This document shows, in pieces, positions 24,846 to 33,755 of a stretch of DNA of 64,000 nt. The notes beneath the pieces are model-generated. The model did not search any database and was not told the DNA's origin. It saw only the letters and a list, made by a program, of their open reading frames with translations. Every line of letters starts with the position of its first letter. Positions within the stretch are counted from its first letter, which is position 1. This DNA is from Paractinoplanes atraurantiacus (lineage in GTDB: Bacteria; Actinomycetota; Actinomycetes; Mycobacteriales; Micromonosporaceae): positions 62,001 to 126,000 of the forward strand of contig NZ_OBDY01000019.1 of NCBI RefSeq assembly GCF_900215205.1. Reading direction: 5' to 3'. The translations under genes and the position numbers were made by a program.

Positions 24846-25526
24846 GTGGAGACGGAGCGACGGGTCCTGGTCGTCGAGGACGAAAAAACGATCGCCGAGG
24901 CGGTCGCGGCGCGGCTGCGGGCCGAGGGCTTCACGGTCGAGGTGGCCGGCGACGGCCCGTCCGCGGTGGAAGCCGCCCGGCGGACGCCGCCCGACGCCAT
25001 CGTGCTCGACGTGATGCTGCCGGGCTTCGACGGTCTCGAGGTGTGCCGCCGCATCCAGGCCGAGCGCCCGGTGCCGATCCTCATGCTGACCGCCCGCGAC
25101 GACGAGACCGACCTGCTGGTGGGTCTCGCCGTCGGCGCCGACGACTACATGGTCAAGCCGTTCTCGATGCGCGAGCTGGCCGCCCGGGTCCACGCTCTCC
25201 TGCGGCGAGCCACCAAAACGAAAAGCGAGAAACCGGCACCGCTCCGGTTCGGCGACCTCGAGATCAACCAGGCCGAGCGGCGGGTGACCCGGGCCGGCGT
25301 CGAGGCACACCTGACCCCGACCGAGTTCGACCTGCTGGTGCATCTGGCCGCGCACCCGCGCACGGTCCTTCCCCGCGAGCGCCTGCTCGCCGACGTCTGG
25401 GGCTGGGCCGACGCCTCCGGCACGAGGACGGTCGACAGCCACATCAAGGGCCTGCGCCGCAAGCTGGGCTCCGACCTCATCCGCACGGTCCACGGCGTGG
25501 GCTACGCCTTAGAGGTGGAGAAGTGA
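24846..25526 (+). CDS. OmpR-family response regulator
   Basis: A 226-residue two-component regulator. The receiver domain has E11-D12 and phosphoacceptor D55 in IVLDVMLPGFDG, with K in DYMVKPFSMREL. The C-terminal winged helix shows the typical LTPTEFDLLVHLAAHPRTVL and RTVDSHIKGLRRKLG. I chose GTG 24846, preceded by AGGAAAGG at 24829-24836; GTG 24837 is also possible, and a still earlier GTG at 24753 would place the 43-bp repeats inside the coding region. The kinase gene follows with a GTGA overlap. Confidence 0.93.
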   Translation: METERRVLVVEDEKTIAEAVAARLRAEGFTVEVAGDGPSAVEAARRTPPDAIVLDVMLPGFDGLEVCRRIQAERPVPILMLTARDDETDLLVGLAVGADDYMVKPFSMRELAARVHALLRRATKTKSEKPAPLRFGDLEINQAERRVTRAGVEAHLTPTEFDLLVHLAAHPRTVLPRERLLADVWGWADASGTRTVDSHIKGLRRKLGSDLIRTVHGVGYALEVEK

Positions 25527-26527
25527 AAGTGAAACTGCCGCGCCCGCTCGACCCGGTGCGGTCGATCAAGATGAAGATCATCATGGTGCTGTTCGCCGGT
25601 GGCTTCAGCGGGCTCGTCTGGTTCTACCTGTGGCTGGGCTGGTTCCCGATCTGGACCGGCGTCACGGCCACGGTCATCGGCGTGACGATCGTCCAGTTCC
25701 TGGCCCGCGGCATGACCTCGCCGCTGCGCGAGATGACCGCGGCCGTCCGGGCCATGGCACAGGGCGACTACGACCGCCGGGTCCGCGCCACCTCGGCCGA
25801 CGAGGTCGGCGAGCTCGCGGTCGCCTTCAACCAGATGGCGGCCGACCTGGGCGCGGCCGATCGCCAGCGGCGAGAGCTGATCGCGAACGTCTCGCATGAA
25901 TTGCGTACGCCCATCACGGCCCTCCAGGGGCTGTTGGAGAACATCGTCGACGGGGTGGCCGAGGCCGACCCGGCGATGATGCAGACCGCGCTCGCCCAGA
26001 CCGAGCGCCTCGGCCGCCTGGTCACCGAGCTGCTCGACCTGTCCCGGGTCGACGCCGGGGTGACACCGCTGGCCAGCCACCCGATCGACGTGCCGGATTT
26101 CCTGCGCGACGTGGTGCGCGAGGCCGAGGTGAACGCGGCCGGCGCCGGCCGTGACGTGCTCTTCAAGGTCACGTCGCCCGAGATCGTCGTGCCGGGCGAC
26201 CGGCAGCGGCTGCACCAGGTCTTCGCCAACCTGGTCGACAACGCGGCCCGGCACAGCCCGCCCGGCGGCACCGTCGAGGTGCGCGCCGAGCGCCGCGGCG
26301 AGCACCTGCTCGTCTCGGTCGCCGACGAGGGCGAGGGCATCCCGCCGAACGAACGCGACCGGGTCTTCGAGCGCTTCACCCGCGGCGAGCGCCCGGCCGG
26401 CGGCGGCACCGGCCTCGGCCTGGCCATCGCCCGCTGGGTGGTCCAGATGCACCGCGGCACGATCGCCGTGGTCGACCCCGAGCGCGGCCGCCCCGGCTGC
26501 CACATCCAGGTGACCTTGCCGCTTTAA
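25523..26527 (+). CDS. sensor histidine kinase (HAMP, HisKA, HATPase)
   Basis: A 334-residue kinase that pairs with the OmpR-type regulator upstream, whose stop it overlaps (GTGA). Two transmembrane helices lie close together (about residues 20-38 and 42-63) with almost no extracytoplasmic loop, so it probably senses within the membrane or cytoplasm. HAMP follows (SPLREMTAAVRAMAQGDYDRRV), then ANVSHELRTPITALQGLLEN with the phosphorylated histidine, and an ATPase domain with NLVDNAARHSPPGG, DEGEGIPP and GGTGLGLAIARWV. A DUF4173 membrane protein gene follows. Confidence 0.94.
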   Translation: MKVKLPRPLDPVRSIKMKIIMVLFAGGFSGLVWFYLWLGWFPIWTGVTATVIGVTIVQFLARGMTSPLREMTAAVRAMAQGDYDRRVRATSADEVGELAVAFNQMAADLGAADRQRRELIANVSHELRTPITALQGLLENIVDGVAEADPAMMQTALAQTERLGRLVTELLDLSRVDAGVTPLASHPIDVPDFLRDVVREAEVNAAGAGRDVLFKVTSPEIVVPGDRQRLHQVFANLVDNAARHSPPGGTVEVRAERRGEHLLVSVADEGEGIPPNERDRVFERFTRGERPAGGGTGLGLAIARWVVQMHRGTIAVVDPERGRPGCHIQVTLPL

Positions 26528-26597
26528 GCAAAAGCAAGACCGACAAAGCCCGCCGAGAAGCCGGGCCGATCGATGCTGCCCTGACGGAGGTAGAGCC

Positions 26598-28088
26598 TTG
26601 TCCCTCACCACGAACGCACCGGACTGGAGAACACGGCCTCTTCACGGGCCTTGGCCCTCCGCCGCACCCTGGTGGCGGCAATGGCCGGGACCCGGCCTCC
26701 CGGCGAGCGGCGCCACGACAGCAGCCGTGATGGCCGCCGCCGCTGTCACCGCCTTCAGCCTCCCGCTGGGCGAGCCCGGCGTGGGCTGGCTGATCAGCAC
26801 GTTGGTCGCGGTCGCGGCCGTGACCGTGGCCCGGATCGCGCCATCCCGACCAATGCCGATCGGTAATATAGCGCCCATTTCGGATATGTCGACAAGAGTG
26901 GTGAACCCGGAGCGCATCGCCTGGACGGCTGCCACCGTCGCGCTGCTCGCGGTCAGCACCTTGCGCGCGGCGGGCTGGCTCTTCGCCCTCTGCCTGGTCA
27001 CCGCGACGCTGACCGCCGCCCTCGCCCTGGCCGGCGGCCGTTCGATGCGGAGCATCTTCGCCGCGTACACCATTCCGTTGATCGCGTCCTTCCGCGCCCT
27101 TCCCTGGCTGCGAAGAGGTCTCAGCAAGGGCATCAGCGTGCGGATCGCCGCCACCGCCACCGTCTCGATCGTGCTGCTCGCCGCGTTCGGCGCCCTCCTG
27201 GCCTCCGCCGACCTCTACTTCTCCCAGGCCATCGAGGCGGTCATGCCCGACCTCACCAGCGGATCCCTCTTCCGCTGGATCTTCATCGGCGGCCTGGCCA
27301 CCATGATCGTCGGTGGGGCCGCCCTGCTGGCCACCGCTCCGCCCGATCTGTCCAGCCTGGACACCGCGGCGACCCGCAAGGTGCACCGCTGGGAGTGGGC
27401 GATCCCGCTGACCCTGCTCACCATGCTCTTCGGCGCCTTCGTCGGCGTGCAGGCCGTGGTCCTGTTCGCCGGCAATTTCCAGGTCGCCGAGTACGCGAAC
27501 GCCGCCCGCCACGGCTTCTTCCAGCTCAGCGCCGTCACCGCCCTGACCCTTGTCGTCCTGGCCGGCGCCGCCCGCTGGGCGCCCCGCGACGAGCCCGCCG
27601 ACCGCCTCCTGATCCGCGTCATCCTCGGCACGCTGACCACGCTCACCCTGGTCATCGCCGCGACCGCCCTGAACCGGATGACCATCTACACCGACGAGTA
27701 CGGCCTGACCCGCCTGCGCCTGCTGGTCTTCTGCTGCGAGCTCTGGGTCGTCTTCACCCTGCTCCTGGTGCTGCTCGCCGGCGTACGGATAAATGGATCC
27801 TGGCTGCCCCGAGTGGCGATCGCCGCCGGAGTTCTCGCCCTGCTCGGCCTGGCCGCCGCCAACCCGGACGCGCTGATCGCCGAGCGCAACATCCACCCGG
27901 CGAACGGCCGCGAGATCGACTTCGTCTATCTCCAGAACCTCTCGCCCGACGCCGTGCCGGCCCTCCTCGACGTGCCCGGCGTCCGCGCGAACTGTCTTGT
28001 GGAAAGCACCGGTGACTGGCGCAGCTGGAACTGGGGCCGGGAGCGGGCCCAGCAGTTGATCGACCCGAATGCCCGATGCGGGTCTTGA
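26598..28088 (+). CDS. DUF4173 (DUF4153-like) multi-pass membrane protein
   Basis: A 496-residue membrane protein with roughly 10-12 hydrophobic helices, followed by a C-terminal soluble segment GREIDFVYLQNLSPDAVPAL and CLVESTGDWRSWNW. The stretch YTDEYGLTRLRLLVFCCELWV is characteristic of DUF4173. In many actinobacteria this family sits next to a two-component system, as here. TTG 26598 is the likely start, with CGGAGG at 26584-26589. Function is unknown; sensing or transport partner of the kinase is an inference from conserved position. Confidence 0.82.
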   Translation: MSLTTNAPDWRTRPLHGPWPSAAPWWRQWPGPGLPASGATTAAVMAAAAVTAFSLPLGEPGVGWLISTLVAVAAVTVARIAPSRPMPIGNIAPISDMSTRVVNPERIAWTAATVALLAVSTLRAAGWLFALCLVTATLTAALALAGGRSMRSIFAAYTIPLIASFRALPWLRRGLSKGISVRIAATATVSIVLLAAFGALLASADLYFSQAIEAVMPDLTSGSLFRWIFIGGLATMIVGGAALLATAPPDLSSLDTAATRKVHRWEWAIPLTLLTMLFGAFVGVQAVVLFAGNFQVAEYANAARHGFFQLSAVTALTLVVLAGAARWAPRDEPADRLLIRVILGTLTTLTLVIAATALNRMTIYTDEYGLTRLRLLVFCCELWVVFTLLLVLLAGVRINGSWLPRVAIAAGVLALLGLAAANPDALIAERNIHPANGREIDFVYLQNLSPDAVPALLDVPGVRANCLVESTGDWRSWNWGRERAQQLIDPNARCGS

Positions 28089-28118
28089 CATCCTGTCCGG
28101 GGCGGCCAGACTCCCGGC

Positions 28119-28505
28119 ATGGCCCCCGATGACGAGACCCCCCGGCGTACGAGGGTCGTGCTCGGGGAAGTCGCGGCCCGCAGCCGCCCCGCCGACCTGA
28201 CCCGCACGGACCTCGCGGAACAGACTCCCGTGGGTGAGGCCCTGGTCAAGGGCCTGATGCGGGCCCAGCTGGCGCTGGCTCTGCGGCTCGCGCTGGTCGT
28301 CGTGATCGCCCTCGGCGCGCTGCCGCTGCTGTTCGTGGCCGCGCCCGGGGTGGCCGAGTTCAAGATCTTCGGCATCTACCTGCCGTGGTTGCTGCTCGGT
28401 GTCGCCGCCTTCCCGTTCCTGCTGGTCGTGGGCTGGGCCTACGTGCGCTGGGCCGAGCGCAACGAGCAGGACTTCATCGCCGTGATCCGCAGGCCCGAGC
28501 GGTGA
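28119..28505 (+). CDS. small membrane partner of a sodium/solute symporter
   Basis: A 128-residue protein with a charged N-terminal segment of about 50 residues and two transmembrane helices (ALRLALVVVIALGALPLLFV and YLPWLLLGVAAFPFLLVVGW), ending WAERNEQDFIAVIRRPER. Its stop overlaps the GTG of the symporter gene (GTGA). The layout mirrors DUF485 proteins, which precede acetate symporters, but the sequence is not an obvious DUF485 member; the true DUF485 copy is at 33756. Role inferred from coupling. Confidence 0.75.
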   Translation: MAPDDETPRRTRVVLGEVAARSRPADLTRTDLAEQTPVGEALVKGLMRAQLALALRLALVVVIALGALPLLFVAAPGVAEFKIFGIYLPWLLLGVAAFPFLLVVGWAYVRWAERNEQDFIAVIRRPER

Positions 28506-30118
28506 ACCCGTACGTCGTGCCCGGCCTGGTGGTCGTGGTGCTGGTGACCGTCGGCATCGGCGTGTACGGCCTGCGCTTCGCCCGCACGACCTCGGATTTC
28601 CTGGTCGCCTCGCGCTCGGTCAGCCCAGCCTGGAACGCGGCCGCGATCAGCGGCGAATACCTGTCGGCGGCGTCCTTCCTGGGCGTCGCCGGCCTGGTCC
28701 TGCGCTACGGCGTGGACGTGCTCTGGTACCCGGTCGGTTTCGCCGCGGGCTATCTGGCCCTGCTGCTGTTCGTGGCCGCGCCGCTGCGGCGCTCGGGCGC
28801 GTTCACCCTGCCCGACTTCTGCCAGGTGCGGCTCGGCTCGTTGACCCTGCGCCGGCTGGCCAGCATCTTCGTCGTCTTCATCGGCTGCCTCTACCTGGTG
28901 CCGCAGTTGCAGGGCGCTGGCCTGACTTTCACCACGGTCACCGGCGGCTCGTACGTCTGGGGCGCCCTGCTGGTCGGCGTGGTGGTGACCGCCAATGTGG
29001 CGCTCGGCGGCATGCGCGCGATCACCTTCGTGCAGGCCTTTCAGTACTGGCTGAAGCTGACCGCCCTGGCCGTCCCCGTGATCTTCCTGGTGCTCCAGTG
29101 GCAGTCGGACGGCCGTCCGGCGGTCACACCCACGGTCTTTCCCACCGCGACCACGGTCACTGTGGAACAGGACGCGATCATCGCCGGCACACCCGTACAA
29201 AAGGGACAAATCTTAAGCTATGAAGCGGGCGACGAGGTCCCGCCCGTCAGCACCGTGGACAGCACCTTCGGAACGGACTGGCTTCAGCCCAGCGGCAACA
29301 GCACCCTTTTCGCCACATACTCGCTCATCCTGGCCACCTTCCTCGGCACGATGGGCCTCCCTCACGTGCTCGTGCGCTTCTATACGAACCCCGACGGCGC
29401 TTCCGCCCGGCGCACCACCCTGGTCGTGCTGGGTCTCGTGGGGCTCTTCTATTTATTGCCGACTTTGTACGGTGTTCTGGGGCGCATCTACACCCCACAA
29501 CTGCTCATGACGGGCCGCACCGACGCGGTCGTCCTCCTGCTCCCCGAGGCCGCGCTCGGCGGCGGTCACCTCGGCCGGCTGCTGGCCGCGCTGGTCACCG
29601 CGGGCGCCCTCGCCGCCTTCCTCTCCACCTCCTCCGGCCTGCTGACCAGCGTGGCCGGCGTGGTCTTCACCGACGTGCTGCACGGCGGCCGGGCCGGCTC
29701 GGTCCGCGACTTCCGCCTGGCCACGGTGCTCGCGGCCGTCGTGCCCATCCTGCTGTCGATCTACGCCTCCAACATGGACGTCTCGCGGGTGGTGGGCTTG
29801 GCCTTCGCCGTCGCCGCGTCGAGCTTCTGCCCGCTGCTCGTGCTCGGCATCTGGTGGCGCCGGCTGACCGACGTCGGCGCGATCGCCGGCATCCTGATCG
29901 GCGGCGGCGCATCGATGGCGGCCGTCCTGATCACCGTGCTCGGCCCGCCGCTGCACGGATGGTTCGCCGAGTTCATCGGCGAGCCGGCCGCGTGGACCGT
30001 GCCGCTGGCCTTCTTCGTCATGGTCACCGGGTCGCTGCTGACCGGCCGCCGGGTGCCTCCGGACGTCGGCGCGACCATGCTCCGCCTCCACGCGCCGGAG
30101 TCGTTGCGGGTGTCGTGA
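28502..30118 (+). CDS. sodium/solute symporter, cation acetate symporter (ActP)-like
   Basis: A 538-residue transporter with about 13 transmembrane helices. The SSS-family sequences EYLSAASFLGVAGLVLRYG, ALGGMRAITFVQAFQYWLKL, TMGLPHVLVRFYT and STSSGLLTSVAGVVFTDVLH are close to ActP-type acetate or monocarboxylate:sodium symporters. A hydrophilic insertion of about 60 residues rich in Thr and Val (around residues 205-265) separates two helices. It is coupled to the small membrane protein upstream. The window has a second, more canonical copy at 34124, so substrates may differ. Confidence 0.9.
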   Translation: MNPYVVPGLVVVVLVTVGIGVYGLRFARTTSDFLVASRSVSPAWNAAAISGEYLSAASFLGVAGLVLRYGVDVLWYPVGFAAGYLALLLFVAAPLRRSGAFTLPDFCQVRLGSLTLRRLASIFVVFIGCLYLVPQLQGAGLTFTTVTGGSYVWGALLVGVVVTANVALGGMRAITFVQAFQYWLKLTALAVPVIFLVLQWQSDGRPAVTPTVFPTATTVTVEQDAIIAGTPVQKGQILSYEAGDEVPPVSTVDSTFGTDWLQPSGNSTLFATYSLILATFLGTMGLPHVLVRFYTNPDGASARRTTLVVLGLVGLFYLLPTLYGVLGRIYTPQLLMTGRTDAVVLLLPEAALGGGHLGRLLAALVTAGALAAFLSTSSGLLTSVAGVVFTDVLHGGRAGSVRDFRLATVLAAVVPILLSIYASNMDVSRVVGLAFAVAASSFCPLLVLGIWWRRLTDVGAIAGILIGGGASMAAVLITVLGPPLHGWFAEFIGEPAAWTVPLAFFVMVTGSLLTGRRVPPDVGATMLRLHAPESLRVS

Positions 30119-30136
30119 CCTGCTAACTTCGAAATC

Positions 30137-30934
30137 ATGACCGTGCCGGCGCAACGATCAGGGGAAGAACTTCCTTCAGAAGCACCGCCGCCCGCGATGT
30201 CGCTGCGCGGACTGGTCAAACACTTCGACACCAAGCTGGCCGTCTCCGGCGTCAGCCTCGACGTCCCGGCCGGCTCGTTCTACGGCCTGCTCGGTCCCAA
30301 CGGCGCCGGCAAAACCACGACCCTCTCCATGGCCGTCGGTCTCTTACGGCCCGACGCGGGTCAGGCTTTCCTTCTGGGGTACGACGTCTGGGCCGACCCG
30401 GTCGCGGCGAAGGCCCGCCTCGGTGTCCTTCCCGACGGGGTACGCCTTTTCGACCGGCTCACCGGTGCCGAGCTCCTCGCCTATCACGGCCTGCTGCGCG
30501 GCATGGACGCCGCGACCGTCGACCAGCGCGCCCGCGAGCTGCTCGACGTGCTCGAGCTCGGCACCACCAACAAGACGATGGTGGTCGACTACTCGGCCGG
30601 CATGCGCAAGAAGATCGGCCTGGCCTGCGCGCTGCTGCACGCCCCGCGCCTGCTGGTGCTCGACGAGCCGTTCGAGGCCGTCGACCCGGTCTCGGCCGCG
30701 AGGATCAGGGACATCCTTCAGCGGTACGTGGCCGGCGGCGGCACGGTGATCTTCTCGAGCCACGTCATGGAGGTCGTCGAGCGGCTCTGCTCGCACGTCG
30801 CCATCCTGTCCGACGGCGTTCTGCGGATGCACGGCACGCTCGACGCCGTGCGCGGCGACCGCTCCCTGGAGGAGGTCTTCGTCCAGGTCGTCGGCGCCCG
30901 GGTCGGCACCGGGTCGGAGCTGGCGTGGCTCTGA
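30137..30934 (+). CDS. ABC transporter ATP-binding protein
   Basis: A 265-residue ATPase of an ABC-2-type exporter. It shows Walker A GPNGAGKTT, a Q-loop region, the signature YSAGMRKKIGLA and Walker B LLVLDEPFEAVD followed by the H-loop histidine in SSHVMEVVERL. GPNGAGKTTTLSMAVGLLRP is typical for drug or lipid export modules. The permease gene overlaps its 3' end by 10 bases, so the two form a complete transporter. The exported substrate is unknown. Confidence 0.93.
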   Translation: MTVPAQRSGEELPSEAPPPAMSLRGLVKHFDTKLAVSGVSLDVPAGSFYGLLGPNGAGKTTTLSMAVGLLRPDAGQAFLLGYDVWADPVAAKARLGVLPDGVRLFDRLTGAELLAYHGLLRGMDAATVDQRARELLDVLELGTTNKTMVVDYSAGMRKKIGLACALLHAPRLLVLDEPFEAVDPVSAARIRDILQRYVAGGGTVIFSSHVMEVVERLCSHVAILSDGVLRMHGTLDAVRGDRSLEEVFVQVVGARVGTGSELAWL

Positions 30935-32544
30935 CCTCGGCGTCGCCGGCGCGGGTGCCCGGCGGCTCGCCGATGCCGTTCGTGCGGCTCAAGCTTCGGC
31001 TCATCGCCAACGGGCTCCGCGGCCGGCCGGGCCGCGTGGCGCTGTTCGTGAGCGGCGTGCTGCTGTCCGGCATCTTCGCGGTCGCCGGCTACGCGATCTT
31101 CGCCGTGCCCGGCGTGCTCGGCGACGAGCAGGCCGCCGCCACCCTGCTCCCGCTCGGCGGGTCGGCGCTGGTGCTGGGCTGGGTGGTGCTGCCGCTGGTC
31201 TTCTTCGGCGTGGACGAGTCGCTCGACCCGGCCCGCTTCGCGCTCTTCCCGCTGCGCCGCCGCACCCTGATCACCGGCCTGTTCGTGGCCGCGCTGGTCG
31301 GGCTGCCGGCGGTGGCGACGCTGGTCGCGACGGCCGGGACGGTCAACACGGCCGGACAGCTCGGCGGGGCCGCCGCCGCCCTGGCCCAGGTCGCCGGGAT
31401 CGTTGCCGGCCTGTTGCTCTGCGTGGCCGTGAGCCGGGCCGTGACCAGCGCGTTCGCCACCGGGCTGCGGTCGCGCCGCTCGCGCGACCTGGCGGTGATC
31501 CTGCTCGCCGTGACGGCCGCGCTGCTCGGGCCGCTGCAACTGGCCGTGCTGGCCGGGCTGGAGCGGGCCGACTGGGCGGCGTTCGGCACGGTGGCCGACA
31601 TCGCCGGGTGGACGCCGCTGGGCGCGCCGTGGACGGTCGGCCTCGACGTCGCGGCGGGGCGGCCCTGGGCCGTACCACTGAAGCTCCTGATCGTCATCGC
31701 CGCCATCGCCGGACTGCTGTGGTGGTGGGGCGCGACACTGGAAAAGGCCATGCTCGGCACCGCCGGCAGCGGGCGCGGCGGCGCGGCCACCGACACGAGA
31801 TCGCCGGTCGGCCGCCTGTTGTTCGGCCGCCTGCCCGCCACTCGGTTCGGGGCGCTGGTCGGCCGCGAGGTCCGCTATTGGCTGCGGGAGACCCGGCGGC
31901 GCGCCTCGCTGATCACCTTCACCGTGGTCGGGCTCTTCCTGCCGGTCTCGATCTCGATGAGCGGCGGGTCGCCGGGCCCGATGACCCTGTTCGTGGGCGC
32001 GCTGGCCGCGATCGCGCTGGCCAACCAGTTCGGCTACGAGGGCAGCGCGTACGCGGCCAACATGACCGCGGGCGTGCCCGGCCGCACCGAGATCCACTCG
32101 CGGGCCGCGGCGCACGCCCTGTTCACGGTGCCGCTGCTGGTGGTCGTCGCGGTCGTGGTGGCCCTGGTGGGCGGGCGGCCCGAGTCGATCGCCGCGCAGT
32201 TCGGCGGGCTCGTCGCGGCGTACGGGGTGGGGCTGGGCGTGGTGCTGCCGATCTCGGTCCTCGCCGCGTACTCGCTGCCCGAGACGACCAGCCCGTTCGC
32301 GGTCTCCTCGGGCGGCGGGGTGGCGAAAGGCCTGCTCACGCTGGGCGCGATGGCCGGCACCGTGGTGGTGTCGGCGCCGCTGCTGGTCGTCGGCTTCTTC
32401 CTCGGCGACGTCTGGCTGTGGATCGGCCTGCCGGCCGGCGTCGCCTACGGCTGCGCCGCCTATCTGATCGGCTCCGGCCTGGCCGGAGACACGTTGGACA
32501 GACGCATGCCCGAGGTGCTGGCCGCGGTCACCGCCGGCCGGTGA
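30925..32544 (+). CDS. ABC transporter permease
   Basis: A 539-residue membrane protein with around 12 hydrophobic helices, starting at GTG 30925 inside the end of the ATPase gene. It partners the ATP-binding protein. The segments LRGRPGRVALFVSGVLLSGI, FFGVDESLDPARFALFPLRR and FGALVGREVRYWLRETRRRA are typical of large actinobacterial ABC-2-like permeases, with a cytoplasmic loop between two six-helix halves. The specificity is unknown. It ends one base before the convergent small gene at 32546. Confidence 0.86.
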   Translation: MALTSASPARVPGGSPMPFVRLKLRLIANGLRGRPGRVALFVSGVLLSGIFAVAGYAIFAVPGVLGDEQAAATLLPLGGSALVLGWVVLPLVFFGVDESLDPARFALFPLRRRTLITGLFVAALVGLPAVATLVATAGTVNTAGQLGGAAAALAQVAGIVAGLLLCVAVSRAVTSAFATGLRSRRSRDLAVILLAVTAALLGPLQLAVLAGLERADWAAFGTVADIAGWTPLGAPWTVGLDVAAGRPWAVPLKLLIVIAAIAGLLWWWGATLEKAMLGTAGSGRGGAATDTRSPVGRLLFGRLPATRFGALVGREVRYWLRETRRRASLITFTVVGLFLPVSISMSGGSPGPMTLFVGALAAIALANQFGYEGSAYAANMTAGVPGRTEIHSRAAAHALFTVPLLVVVAVVVALVGGRPESIAAQFGGLVAAYGVGLGVVLPISVLAAYSLPETTSPFAVSSGGGVAKGLLTLGAMAGTVVVSAPLLVVGFFLGDVWLWIGLPAGVAYGCAAYLIGSGLAGDTLDRRMPEVLAAVTAGR

Positions 32545-32545
32545 G

Positions 32546-32773
32546 TCAGCGCCGCTTGACCAGGCCGTCCTGCCGTACGAAGATCACCCGCCGCTCGATC
32601 GCCTCGCCGGTCGGCCCGAGCACGTAGCCGTCGATCCAGAGCCAGCCGTTGTAGGTCAGCCGGGGGTCGACGCGGATGACCCGGAGGGTGAGCGCCCGCT
32701 CGCCCTGGAACTGGACGCTGGCCGCCCCGCCCACATAGATGACCTCGCCGGGCCGAGGCAACGCCTCATCCAT
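32546..32773 (-). CDS. small conserved protein, paralogue of 32800-33030
   Basis: A 75-residue soluble protein with the pattern LPRPGEVIYVGGAASVQFQG, ERALTLRVIRVDPRLTYNGW and LWIDGYVLGPTGEAIERRVI. It is a clear tandem paralogue of the next upstream gene (about half the positions identical by eye). The predicted strands suggest a small beta-barrel or SH3-like fold. The ATG at 32773 is used; a GTG 6 bases upstream is possible. I do not recognise a named family. It follows the other copy by 26 bases, so the pair is likely one operon. Confidence 0.68.
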   Translation of the reverse strand: MDEALPRPGEVIYVGGAASVQFQGERALTLRVIRVDPRLTYNGWLWIDGYVLGPTGEAIERRVIFVRQDGLVKRR

Positions 32774-32799
32774 TGGCACACGTTACATCCAGGAACTTC

Positions 32800-33030
32800 T
32801 CAGAGAGCAGGACGAAGACCCTCACGGCGTACGAAGATGCGGCGGCGTTGCAGCGCCACCCCGGTCGGCCCGAGCACGTAACCCTCGAGCCAGAGCCAGC
32901 CGTCGTACGTGCTGCGCGTGTCGACCCGGATCAGCCGGAAGGTGAGCGCCCGGGCCCCCTCGAACTGCACACTCGCGTCGGCGCCGACGAGCAGCACCTC
33001 TCCCGGGTGCAACTGCACCTGCTGATGCAC
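32800..33030 (-). CDS. small conserved protein, paralogue of 32546-32773
   Basis: A 76-residue protein reading HQQVQLHPGEVLLVGADASV, QFEGARALTFRLIRVDTRST, YDGWLWLEGYVLGPTGVALQ, then RRRIFVRREG. It shares with its neighbour the frame GEV-x2-VG-A-ASVQF-x-G-x-RAL-T-x-R-x-IRVD and Y-x-GWLW-x-x-GYVLGPTG. GTG 33030 is supported by GGGAGGAGG 6 bases upstream. No signal peptide or membrane segment. Function unknown; the duplication suggests subunits of a hetero-oligomer or recent expansion. Confidence 0.7.
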   Translation of the reverse strand: MHQQVQLHPGEVLLVGADASVQFEGARALTFRLIRVDTRSTYDGWLWLEGYVLGPTGVALQRRRIFVRREGLRPAL

Positions 33031-33070
33031 GGGCGACCTCCTCCCGTAGGAAGATAGTTCTTGATCAATG

Positions 33071-33100
33071 TTGACGGATAGAGTCGTGCACCTTCTGTAA
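33071..33100 (+). promoter_or_regulatory. possible promoter of the flavin-reductase-like gene
   Basis: TTGACG at 33071-33076 is a good -35 hexamer; 17-18 bases later TCTGTAA (33094-33100) is a weak -10. Initiation would fall at or just before the ATG at 33112 or GTG at 33121, so the mRNA may be nearly leaderless, which is common in actinobacteria. Confidence 0.3.
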
Positions 33101-33111
33101 GCAAAGCCAGA

Positions 33112-33621
33112 ATGGTCAGCGTGACGATTCACTCGACCGATCCCTTCGCCACCCCGGACGAGGAAAAGTCCGCGGTCCGGCGCCTGCGCGGCCGGCTGGC
33201 CAGCCCGGTCACCCTCTGGACCACGCCCGGCCCGGCCGGGCTGACCGTCTCGTCGGCGCTGATCGCCGACGGTGATCCGGGCCGGGTGCTCGGGCTGATC
33301 GACGACGAGAGCGACTTCTGGGACGCGGTGGAGACCAGCGGCCGGTTCGCGGTGATCCCGCTGGCCCCGGCCGACCGGCAGGTCGCCGACCGGTTCGCCG
33401 GCCTCATGCCCGCGCCCGGCGGCCTCTTCGCGGCCGACGAATGGATCGAGACCGACTACGGCCCGGTGCCCGCCGGCCACGGCACCTGGGCCGGCTGCCG
33501 CCTCGCATCGTCGCGCCAGTGCGGCTGGGCGCTGCTGGTCGAGGCCGTGATCGAGACGATCACCGTCGATTCCCCGGCCGGCCCGCTGATCCACTATCGA
33601 GGGAGGTACCGGGAGTTGTAA
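33112..33621 (+). CDS. flavin reductase-like, FMN-binding split-barrel protein
   Basis: A 169-residue cytoplasmic protein of the flavin reductase domain family. TLWTTPGPAGLTVSSALIAD is the typical FMN phosphate-binding strand and GRFAVIPLAPADRQVADRFAG matches the second conserved block (the F-x-V-N-x-L-x-x region, here with I-P-L). HYRGRYREL at the C terminus is typical too. Members reduce flavin for partner monooxygenases or bind F420/FMN. No monooxygenase gene is nearby. The start may be ATG 33112 or GTG 33121. Confidence 0.78.
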   Translation: MVSVTIHSTDPFATPDEEKSAVRRLRGRLASPVTLWTTPGPAGLTVSSALIADGDPGRVLGLIDDESDFWDAVETSGRFAVIPLAPADRQVADRFAGLMPAPGGLFAADEWIETDYGPVPAGHGTWAGCRLASSRQCGWALLVEAVIETITVDSPAGPLIHYRGRYREL

Positions 33622-33755
33622 CCCGCTGACCTTCGTCTTCCATTGGGCGCAGTCAGACGGCCACTCGGCGCAACGGCCGACCGGCCGCCGGTGACCGGCC
33701 CGCAACTTCCGTACGTTGCCGGAAAGTCCGCCCCACCCGAAGGTGGTGAAACCCG

